Assembly (NCBI GenBank): GCA_964528605.1
Contig: CAZGSV010000080.1
Span: forward strand, 1-15,389
Reading direction: 5' to 3'
From: CAZGSV01 sp964528605
Lineage (GTDB): Bacteria; Armatimonadota; Zipacnadia; CAZGSV01
Length of the DNA stretch: 15,389 bases
The translations under genes were made by a program, and so were the position numbers. Below, piece by piece: positions 6,999 to 13,298 of this stretch. How positions within the stretch are numbered: the first letter of the stretch is position 1; every line of letters starts with the position of its first letter. The notes beneath the pieces are model-generated. The model worked only from the letters and a program-made list of their open reading frames with translations, ran no database searches and was not told the DNA's origin.

Positions 6999-7854
6999 GC
7001 TCAGGCAACAGTCCTTGTGCGGTGTCCTTGACCCCGAATGCGCCCTCGACGCGCCCGGCCAGCGCCCAGACCATGGCGACCTGTCCGGGGATGGTCTCAA
7101 TGTTGTCCACGGTGGTGACCCCGGCGCGCCGGCAGATGCCCACGGCGGACATGGGCGCGTTGCTCGGTTCAGCGACCAAGATGAACCCGACGCCTTGCTG
7201 CAGCCCCTCCAAGAGTCGCGGCAGCATGAGGGCCACGGCCACGGACTCCTCAACGTCCAAGGACACGACCACCACCACCATCTTGGGCCTGCCCAGCAGA
7301 GCGCCCGAGAGAGTGAGCAAGCCCATCTGGGCGGGGCTTTTCAGTTGCTCCCAGGAGCCACTGGCGGCCAGGGAGCCGATGGCGCTCGCTATCTTGTTGG
7401 CGGCCCTGGGCTCCGAGGCAGCCTGTCCAAGGATGTCCGCCTCCTTGGCCTCGGTGACGCGTTTGATGAAGTCCGGCGCCAAAGCGACGCTGCCGACAAC
7501 GTCCGCCCCCGCGAGAGACAAGGTGCCGCCGAGGTCAGCCTCGAAACGAACGCGGTCGAAGTCGCCCACCCAAAGGAGCCCAACCGGAACGCCGGTCAGG
7601 CGTCCGGTGAGCATGCCCGCCAGCAGGGGCGCGTCGAACTCGCCGCGGGCGCGCAGGTGGCGCTCCAGCGCCTGGGCGCGCTCGCGCACCTCGCGGTTCT
7701 CTCTACTGAGGCTTTCGAACTGCCGGCTGAGGTTGGCCATTCGGCTCTCGAGGGGCTCCTGACGGCTAAGGGAGACGCCCAGCAGGATGCCGGCGGCCAG
7801 GGCGATGAAAACCGCCACCAGGCTGGCAATATGCTCGCGGAGACCTATACCCAT
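6991..7854 (-). CDS. SteB / MctB-like membrane-anchored protein (formerly DUF3186)
   Basis: A 287-residue protein with one N-terminal membrane helix (about 8-26, ASLVAVFIALAAGILLG), then a coiled-coil-like heptad segment (about 33-70, rich in Glu/Arg/Leu) and a globular extracytoplasmic region. The C-terminal part has the family signature around GVTTVDNIETIPGQVAMVWA followed by GAFGVKDTAQGLLP. In Mycobacterium tuberculosis the homologue MctB is described as a copper-handling outer-membrane-associated protein. In corynebacteria the homologue SteB pairs with SteA in cell separation. Its position directly after the SteA-like gene (7-base gap) favours the SteA/SteB role here over copper transport. 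The ATG at 7854 places the membrane helix at the start as expected. No clear ribosome site is visible, so coupling to the upstream stop is likely. Confidence 0.85.
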   Translation of the reverse strand: MGIGLREHIASLVAVFIALAAGILLGVSLSRQEPLESRMANLSRQFESLSRENREVRERAQALERHLRARGEFDAPLLAGMLTGRLTGVPVGLLWVGDFDRVRFEADLGGTLSLAGADVVGSVALAPDFIKRVTEAKEADILGQAASEPRAANKIASAIGSLAASGSWEQLKSPAQMGLLTLSGALLGRPKMVVVVVSLDVEESVAVALMLPRLLEGLQQGVGFILVAEPSNAPMSAVGICRRAGVTTVDNIETIPGQVAMVWALAGRVEGAFGVKDTAQGLLPERG

Positions 7855-7861
7855 GCTCTTG

Positions 7862-9007
7862 CTAGTGATGTAGGAGGAGGCGCAGTTGGATGCCGATAAG
7901 GCGAAGGAAGTGCCTCGCGAAAGGCGAGACGCTTGCGATGACGGCGATGGTAGCCAGGCCGACGGCCGCCAACGACAACAACGCCACCCATACGCTTTGG
8001 GTGCGGTAAAGCAGATTGACCCCGCGCGCGTCAACCATGCGCGAGGAGACGCGCAAGCGAGTGAGGAAGGTGCTGGCCATGCCCGGCCGGCCCTTGTCGA
8101 GGAAGTGGGTCAGCCCCGAGTGGGTGCCCACGGCGACTATGAGGCCGGCGCCGGCCTCGTGAGCCAGCAGCAAGGCGGCGTCCTCGCTGGTTCCCAGGCA
8201 ACGGAACACTTGGCCGTTGAGCCCGGCGACGCGGAATCTCTCGAGCCCCGGGGCGCGGCCGTCGAGGTAGCCGTGCGCGACTAGCTCCGCGCCGCAGCGC
8301 AAGGCCTCGTCGCTCACGCTGTCCATGTCGCCGAACAGTACGTGCGGGCGCAAGCCGAGTTCGAGCATCTTGTCGGCGGCCCCATCCACGGCGAGCAGCA
8401 CGGGCTTGCGATCGCGGATGTAAGGACGGAGTGTCTCCAAGTCCTCCTCGTACTGATCGCCGCGGACCGCCACGACGCACTCGCGCCCGGCGAGGCGCGT
8501 GCGCAGTTCAGGCAACTGGAGACCGGTGTACAGCAGTTGCGCTTCCTCGCGCACGTAGCGAAGGGTGTTCTCGGCGAAGTCAGCGAGCCGCGCCTGCTCG
8601 GCGGCGCGCGCCTGCCGCTGGAGTTGAGCGAGCAGGGGCAGGGCGACCGCTCTGCCGGTGAGAGTGACGGGGCCCGCCCTGACCGTGCCTTGGGATATGG
8701 TGACGCGGGCGCCCTCTTTGAGCAGATCGAGCGCTTCCGGCCCCAGGCGGTCAATCAGTGGCATGCCTGCGCTTAGGAGAACCTCAGGGCCGGCGTTGGC
8801 GTAGGCGCCGGTGCACGAGTCGAGGGCGTTGAGCACCGCGCGCGGCCGACAGCGCACGAGCAACTCGGCCGAAAGGCGGTCAATGTCCTGATGGGCTATG
8901 AGCGCGATCTCGCCGCGGCGCAGGCGCTGGGCCAGGTGCTTGGTCACGGGGTCGGCGCGCAGGCGCCCTGAGAGTTCTTTGGCCTTGCGGCGCAACGGGA
9001 ATCTCAT
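7862..9007 (-). CDS. SteA-like protein with thiamine pyrophosphokinase-type fold and C-terminal membrane helix
   Basis: 381 residues. The N-terminal region has the SteA-type segment RRGEIALIAHQDIDRLSAE (30-48). The central domain resembles the catalytic domain of thiamine pyrophosphokinase: VRGDQYEEDL (181-190), LRPYIRDRKPVLLAVDGAAD (193-212), the acidic GDMDS motif (226-230), HGYLDGRAPGL (245-255) and GTHSGLTHFLDKGRPGM (294-310). A single hydrophobic helix lies near the C-terminus (about 339-358). SteA is known in corynebacteria as a partner of SteB affecting cell separation and peptidoglycan remodelling. The substrate bound by the TPK-like site is unknown. The ATG at 9007 is preferred over an upstream in-frame start at 9073 because MRFPLRRKAK begins the conserved part and AGGACG with a G-rich stretch precedes it closely. 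The 80-base gap to the NAD kinase stop holds no evident terminator. Confidence 0.85.
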   Translation of the reverse strand: MRFPLRRKAKELSGRLRADPVTKHLAQRLRRGEIALIAHQDIDRLSAELLVRCRPRAVLNALDSCTGAYANAGPEVLLSAGMPLIDRLGPEALDLLKEGARVTISQGTVRAGPVTLTGRAVALPLLAQLQRQARAAEQARLADFAENTLRYVREEAQLLYTGLQLPELRTRLAGRECVVAVRGDQYEEDLETLRPYIRDRKPVLLAVDGAADKMLELGLRPHVLFGDMDSVSDEALRCGAELVAHGYLDGRAPGLERFRVAGLNGQVFRCLGTSEDAALLLAHEAGAGLIVAVGTHSGLTHFLDKGRPGMASTFLTRLRVSSRMVDARGVNLLYRTQSVWVALLSLAAVGLATIAVIASVSPFARHFLRLIGIQLRLLLHH

Positions 9008-9087
9008 CGTCCTACCCCTTGGCCCCTCACGCCGCGCGACCCGACCACACCCGCCCACTGCGCCGCAGCCCACATCGCGCCCCCCAC

Positions 9088-10014
9088 CTACGGACTGGTA
9101 CCCCAGTGCAACTTGGATTTCAGTTTCTGGTAGAAGTCGGCGCCGGGCACCTTGACCATGCTCACGGGCTGTGGGCAGCGGCCTACCTTCACCAGGTCCT
9201 GGCCGGTCAAGGGATGGCTGACTTGCCCGTCGGCAGTGACCGCCATCTCTTCGCGCTCCTCACCGCGCGGGCGCACGCGGATGACCAGGGAAGCGTCGGC
9301 CGGCAGCACGAGAGGCCGGGTGTAGAGCGTATGAGGGCAGATGGGTGTGATGAGCAGCGCCAGCACCCCAGGGTGCACCACCGGCCCTCCCGCTGACAGG
9401 GAGTATGCGGTCGAACCGGTGGGCGTGGCGACGATGATCCCGTCAGCGGCATAGGTGGAAACGTGGGCCGGGCCTACGTCAATGTCCAGGTGGAGCAGGC
9501 GGGCCATCGCTCCTTTGCTGATGACCACGTCGTTCAGCGCCGAGGCGGACCAGGTGCACTTCCGGTCGCGAAGGACCTCGACCCACAACATATCTCGATG
9601 TTCCACCTCGAAGCCGCCGGTGAGCAGCGCTTCGAGTACGGGGCGGAGTTCGGAGTGGCGCACGTTGGTGAGGAAGCCTAGTCCGCCGACGTTAACGCCG
9701 AGCACCGGCACGCCGGTCTCGGCCGCGCGCCTGGCGGCTGCGAGAAAGGTGCCGTCGCCGCCGAGCGCGACTACCATGCCGGTGGAGAAAGCCTCCTCGG
9801 CATGGGCGCCTTCGCGTTCGAGCAGGCTGACGGCGCGGGCGGAGGCGGGTGGCAGCCTCACCTCGACGCCGCGGGCGCGCAGCCACTTGGCGGCATGGGC
9901 CGCGATAGCGGCCGCGCGACGATTGCCGCCGGCGACGACGAAACCGATGCTGGTGATTTTCCGACCGGGCTTACTTGACTTCGAGGGCCGCGATCCTTTG
10001 TTGAGCCTCGACAT
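9088..10014 (-). CDS. nadK: NAD kinase
   Basis: ATP- (or polyphosphate-) dependent phosphorylation of NAD to NADP in the cytoplasm. 308 residues, normal for bacterial NadK. Visible motifs: GGDGTFL (85-91), VNVGGLGFL (108-116), ALNDVVI (159-165, with Asn-Asp where many enzymes have Asn-Glu), YAADGIIVATPTGSTAYSLS (188-207) and ICPHTLYTRPLVLP (225-238). The ATG at 10014 gives an extra basic N-terminus of about 20 residues (MSRLNKGSRPSKSSKPGRK) before the first strand TSIGFVV. No other ATG, GTG or TTG lies between, so this start is kept even though it overlaps the end of the TPR gene by 44 bases. The neighbouring steA and steB genes match the arrangement in mycobacteria. Confidence 0.94.
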   Translation of the reverse strand: MSRLNKGSRPSKSSKPGRKITSIGFVVAGGNRRAAAIAAHAAKWLRARGVEVRLPPASARAVSLLEREGAHAEEAFSTGMVVALGGDGTFLAAARRAAETGVPVLGVNVGGLGFLTNVRHSELRPVLEALLTGGFEVEHRDMLWVEVLRDRKCTWSASALNDVVISKGAMARLLHLDIDVGPAHVSTYAADGIIVATPTGSTAYSLSAGGPVVHPGVLALLITPICPHTLYTRPLVLPADASLVIRVRPRGEEREEMAVTADGQVSHPLTGQDLVKVGRCPQPVSMVKVPGADFYQKLKSKLHWGTSP

Positions 10015-11428
10015 AGTCGGGTTTCAACTCCAAGGCGCGCTTGTAAACGCGAAGCGCGCGCTCCTTCTGACCGAGCGCCTCGAGCGCGCGGCCAAGATCG
10101 AACAGCGTGGCAGGGCTGTCGGGGCGAAGCGTCTCGGCGCGATTCAGAGGGCCCAGTGCTTCACCGGCGCGGCCGCCCTCGATCAGGCAGTGACCGAGAC
10201 GCAGCAGCGCCTCCGGTGTTTCGCGGGAGGTGGCGGCGCGGCCGAAGGCGAGCGCCGCGCCATCCCACTCCTGGCGCGACTCCAGGAGCGCGCCGAGAGA
10301 GTAGGCCGCCTCGGAGTTGTACTTGTCCACCTCGAGCAGGCGCCGAAGTGTTGCCTCGTACTGCGCCTCTTTGCTGGTGTGGAAGTAGGCCAGGGCCAGG
10401 TTGATGAGCACGGCGGGGTCGTCCGGAGTGGCCACAGCGGCCTTTTCCAGGGCCGGGGCGGCTTGCTCCCACCTGCTCTGCAGCACGTAGGTCCAGCCGA
10501 GCGCCACCCAGGCTACCGGGTTCTCGCCGTTCAACTCGGTGGCTCGGGTGAGGCATCTCTCGGCAACGTCGAGCGCCTTCTGGTTGAGGGCGAACAGCCC
10601 GCACTCCAGTTGCGCCACAAGGTCTTCACTGGCCTCCGAGGCTTTCTGCTGCAGGCTGGCTAGGGTCTCGGCCGGCGGACCCAGAGCGGCGAGACCGGCT
10701 GGCAGTTCCTCCCAGGCGGCGCGCGAGCGCGGATCGAGGGCTATTGCCTGCCGCAGGGCCTCCACGGCCTTGAGGGTGTCGCCCATCTGGAGCCGAGCGC
10801 GAGCCAGCGCGACCAAGAGGGAGGCCTTGTCCGGCGCACGCTCAACGGCGGCCTCCAGTTCCGGGGCCGCCTCCGCAGGCTTTCCGGCGCCGAGCAGCGC
10901 CCGTCCCAGCGCGTGGTGAAGATCGGCGCTGTCCAGTCCGCGCGCCTTGGCGGCGTTGAGCGCGTCCAAAGCCTCTTGCCACTGCTCGGCGGCCAGACAC
11001 GCGAGCCCCAGATTGAAGCGCGCGGCCGCGCTGTCGGGCTCCAGGGTGACCGCGGCCTGGAACTGCTGCGCGGCCCTGGCGGGCGGGCCGGTTTGGAGGA
11101 AGTAAACCCCCAGGTCATTGCGCGCCGCGGGCAGGTTGGGGTTGAGGGCCACGGCGCGCTGGAGCAAGGTGCCGGCTTCTTCGATCCTGCCTTGCCTGAG
11201 ACAGACTGCTCCTAGGCCGCAGAGGGCTTCCGCGCTCTGCGGGTCCTTCCCCAAAGCCTGGCTGAACTGAGTCTCGGCGGTCTGATAGTCCCCGGCCTCG
11301 AAGTGGGCGCGGCCGGCGTCTATCAGGGCCGCCAGTTCGTCAACCTCTTGAGCAATGACCGCCCCGGCCGTTACCACGACTGCGACCAGCAACAGCGCCA
11401 AAACGGCAGGGGCCAGGGGCCTCTGCAT
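9971..11428 (-). CDS. Exported tetratricopeptide-repeat (TPR) protein
   Basis: 485 residues. The N-terminus MQRPLAPAVLALLLVAVVV is a signal peptide or membrane anchor, with a likely cleavage site after AGAVIA (residue 26). From about residue 34 to the end nearly everything is TPR units of about 34 residues (roughly a dozen by eye). The units carry the usual pattern of a small residue at position 8, Gly at about 15, and A-L-x-LxP turns such as ALELKPD near the C-terminus. TPR arrays act as protein-binding scaffolds, and no enzymatic domain is visible. It heads the minus-strand operon. GGGGGTGAT lies close before the ATG at 11428, and a near-consensus promoter sits about 30 bases upstream. A role with the envelope proteins SteA/SteB is possible but inferred from position only. 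Confidence 0.88.
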   Translation of the reverse strand: MQRPLAPAVLALLLVAVVVTAGAVIAQEVDELAALIDAGRAHFEAGDYQTAETQFSQALGKDPQSAEALCGLGAVCLRQGRIEEAGTLLQRAVALNPNLPAARNDLGVYFLQTGPPARAAQQFQAAVTLEPDSAAARFNLGLACLAAEQWQEALDALNAAKARGLDSADLHHALGRALLGAGKPAEAAPELEAAVERAPDKASLLVALARARLQMGDTLKAVEALRQAIALDPRSRAAWEELPAGLAALGPPAETLASLQQKASEASEDLVAQLECGLFALNQKALDVAERCLTRATELNGENPVAWVALGWTYVLQSRWEQAAPALEKAAVATPDDPAVLINLALAYFHTSKEAQYEATLRRLLEVDKYNSEAAYSLGALLESRQEWDGAALAFGRAATSRETPEALLRLGHCLIEGGRAGEALGPLNRAETLRPDSPATLFDLGRALEALGQKERALRVYKRALELKPDYVEAQQRIAALEVK

Positions 11429-11455
11429 CGGTAATCACCCCCAGAGTTGTGCCGG

Positions 11456-11484
11456 ATTATAGCACCGCGACTACCGAGTGCCCA
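11456..11484 (-). promoter_or_regulatory. Sigma-70-type promoter candidate for the minus-strand operon
   Basis: On the minus strand the -10 box is a perfect TATAAT (11461-11456) and the -35 box is TGGGCA (11484-11479, four of six matches to TTGACA) with a 17-base spacer. The predicted start of transcription near 11449 leaves a leader of about 20 bases containing the GGGGGTGAT ribosome site before the ATG at 11428. An A/T-rich perfect box is rare in this GC-rich sequence, which adds weight. Confidence 0.65.
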
Positions 11485-11492
11485 AATGGGCA
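11479..11492. promoter_or_regulatory. 14-bp palindrome over the -35 box, possible operator
   Basis: TGCCCAAATGGGCA consists of two perfect 6-base inverted arms around AA. The left arm coincides with the -35 element of the minus-strand promoter, and the whole site lies about 26 bases upstream of the plus-strand -35 box. A repressor bound here would block the minus promoter. No regulator gene lies in the window, and the binding protein is unknown. Confidence 0.4.
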
Positions 11493-11517
11493 GCGAGGCC
11501 TGTTTTGCCCGGCCGCG

Positions 11518-11546
11518 TTGACAGCCACAGCCCCTCGGCCCATTCT
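11518..11546 (+). promoter_or_regulatory. Promoter candidate for the aldolase cluster
   Basis: A perfect -35 box TTGACA (11518-11523) is followed after 17 bases by CATTCT (11541-11546), a weak -10 that keeps the important A at position 2 and T at position 6. Transcription would start near 11553, leaving a leader of about 95 bases to the ATG at 11648. A weak -10 with a perfect -35 could suit activation by a regulator. Confidence 0.45.
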
Positions 11547-11647
11547 CGTGTGGCCCGGTCTGGTCGAACTACCGAGGCTCAGGAGGGCACGGCGCGGAAA
11601 GCGGCCATTTCCGGCGGCCTCGACTGCCCAGCAAGGGAGCACCCACG

Positions 11648-12445
11648 ATGCGTCTCTACGACGGCACCTTCAAGAAGCGAGTCAGAGACAAAGACCTGCT
11701 CATCTTTGCGGACGTTGTGGACAGCCGTTCCGGGGCGGCCGTTGAGGCGCTGAAGGAGGCGGGCTACGACGCCCTGTTCATTGATCGAGAGCACACGGCC
11801 CTCAGCGAGGAGACCATTGCTGACCACATCCGCCTGGCGCGCGCGCTCGACTTCCCTTGCATGGTGAGAGTCGCGGAGGACTGTTACCACGAACTCAACC
11901 GCACGTTGGACCAGGCTCCGGATGGCGTCTTCGTTCCGCGCATCCGCAGCCGCGAGCAGGTCGAGCGCATCGTGCGCACGGTGAAGTACCCGCCGCTCGG
12001 GATACGCGGCCTAGCCGGTTCGACCTGCCCGGTGGGCAAGTACCTCGGGTGGTCCTCTGTCGTGGAGCAGATCGAGGCGGTCAACAGCAATCTGGTCGTG
12101 GGCATTCAGATCGAGACCGCCGAGGCGCTCGACGACCTGGACGGCATTCTCTCGGTGCCGGGGGTGGACATGGCGGTGGTAGGCAACGACGACCTTTCCA
12201 TCGCAATGGGCATTCCCGGGCAAGTGGACCATCCCGACTACCTCAAGGCCGTCGAGCGCGTGGTCGCCGCGTGCCGCCGCCACGACGTGATGCCTGGGAT
12301 TGCCACCCCTAGCGGAGACACGGCCAAGGCGGTCAGGTGGACTGCGATGGGCATGCGGGCGGTGTGGTACGTGGACGATATCTGTCTCATCCAAGACGCG
12401 GGCGCGGCCCAACTCCGCGCCCTAAGGGAAGGCTTGCGGGCGTGA
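11648..12445 (+). CDS. HpcH/HpaI-type class II aldolase, copy 1
   Basis: Divalent-metal-dependent pyruvate aldolase of the HpcH/HpaI family, which also contains GarL and YfaU. It cleaves 2-keto-3-deoxy or 4-hydroxy-2-oxo acids into pyruvate and an aldehyde. 265 residues, the normal size. Family residues visible: the active-site His in FIDREHT (H49), the Arg in PCMVRVAED (R74), YPPLGIRGLAG (114-124), the metal-binding Glu in GIQIETAEAL (E156) and the Asp in VVGNDDLS (D182). The ATG at 11648 follows AAGGGAG (11632-11638). The gene heads the plus-strand cluster, 40 bases before its close paralogue. Exact substrate is not readable. A related lyase such as one acting on malyl/citramalyl-type substrates is less likely from these motifs. 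Confidence 0.88.
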   Translation: MRLYDGTFKKRVRDKDLLIFADVVDSRSGAAVEALKEAGYDALFIDREHTALSEETIADHIRLARALDFPCMVRVAEDCYHELNRTLDQAPDGVFVPRIRSREQVERIVRTVKYPPLGIRGLAGSTCPVGKYLGWSSVVEQIEAVNSNLVVGIQIETAEALDDLDGILSVPGVDMAVVGNDDLSIAMGIPGQVDHPDYLKAVERVVAACRRHDVMPGIATPSGDTAKAVRWTAMGMRAVWYVDDICLIQDAGAAQLRALREGLRA

Positions 12446-12485
12446 TGACCAGCGGTATGGGCAGCAGAGCGAAGGAGCAAGAGTA

Positions 12486-13298
12486 ATGCGCGTTTGCGAG
12501 GGCACGCTGAGAAGACGAGTCGAGAACAAGGACCTGCTCATCTTCGGGGGCATCATGGACAGCCGCTCGACGGCGGTGGTCGAGGTCTACAAGGAGGCCG
12601 GCTACGACGTTCTCCTGATTGACCGGGAGCATACGCCGCTGAGCGAGGAGACGATTGCCGAGCACATCAGGCTGGCGCGCGCGCTCGACTTCCCGTGCAT
12701 GGTGAGAGTGGCCGAGGACTGCTACCATGAACTCAACCGCACGCTCGATCAGGCGCCGGACGGCATCTTCGTGCCGCGTATCAGAAGCCGCGACCAAGTG
12801 GAGAACGTCGTGCGCACGGTCAAGTACCCACCGCTGGGCATGCGCGGCCTGGCGGGCGCGACCTGCCCGGTCAGCAAGTATGTGGGCTGGGACTCTCTCG
12901 CCGACCAGATAGAGACGGTGAATCGCAACTCGGTCGTCGGCATTCAGATTGAGACCGTGGAGGCGCTCGACGATCTGGACGGCATCCTCTCCGTGCCGGG
13001 CGTTGACATAGCCGTGGTCGGCAACGACGACCTTTCGATCCGCATGGGCATTCCGGGCCAACTCGCCCATCCCGACTACGTGAGAGCAGTGGAGGGCGTC
13101 ATTGAGGCATGTCAACGTCACAACGTGCTGCCGGGGATTGCGATGGGCGATCCGGCAATGGCCGTCGAATGGATAAGCAAGGGAATGCGCGCCATTTGGT
13201 ACTCGGCAGACATCTGCCTGATCCATGAGGCGGCAGTGCGCGGGCTGCGGGCGCTCAAGGAGGGCGTGCGCGCCAGCGGCGGTGCGGAGCGGCAATAG
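12486..13298 (+). CDS. HpcH/HpaI-type class II aldolase, copy 2 (tandem paralogue)
   Basis: 270 residues and about 75% identical to the preceding gene by hand alignment (about 197 of 263). Stretches such as residues 61-90 and 161-170 are unchanged. It keeps H49, R74, E156 and the DLS Asp (D182), so both copies look active. Differences cluster in the first 35 residues, at 132-148, and in the last third, where a two-residue deletion near residue 220 removes the TPS of copy 1 around GIA. This region shapes the entrance and oligomer contacts in the family, so substrate range may differ. AAGGAG (12472-12477) lies 8 bases before the ATG at 12486. Its TAG stop overlaps the next gene's GTG start by one base (TAGTG). 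Confidence 0.88.
   Translation: MRVCEGTLRRRVENKDLLIFGGIMDSRSTAVVEVYKEAGYDVLLIDREHTPLSEETIAEHIRLARALDFPCMVRVAEDCYHELNRTLDQAPDGIFVPRIRSRDQVENVVRTVKYPPLGMRGLAGATCPVSKYVGWDSLADQIETVNRNSVVGIQIETVEALDDLDGILSVPGVDIAVVGNDDLSIRMGIPGQLAHPDYVRAVEGVIEACQRHNVLPGIAMGDPAMAVEWISKGMRAIWYSADICLIHEAAVRGLRALKEGVRASGGAERQ

Noticed and set aside
6999..7253. N-terminal extension of the acetyltransferase frame into the SteB-like gene
   Set aside because: The extra 85 codons overlap the motif-rich SteB-like C-terminus and read as Ser/Trp/Pro-rich noise. GNAT similarity begins just after the GTG at 6998.
6928..7899. 323-codon plus-strand frame rich in His, Gln and Gly opposite the SteB-like gene
   Set aside because: The composition is the mirror of the SteB-like codons on the other strand. 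No motif and no ribosome site.
7855..8034. N-terminal extension of the SteB-like frame into the SteA-like gene
   Set aside because: The extra 60 codons would precede the membrane helix with unrelated sequence. The family starts at MGIGLREH right before the helix.
9455..10663. 402-codon plus-strand open frame opposite nadK and the TPR gene
   Set aside because: Antisense to motif-bearing genes, with no recognisable domain in its translation. It is a GC-driven shadow.
12387..13295. 302-codon minus-strand frame opposite the second aldolase
   Set aside because: The first aldolase has a similar antisense frame simply because the two genes are paralogues. This is not an independent coding signal.
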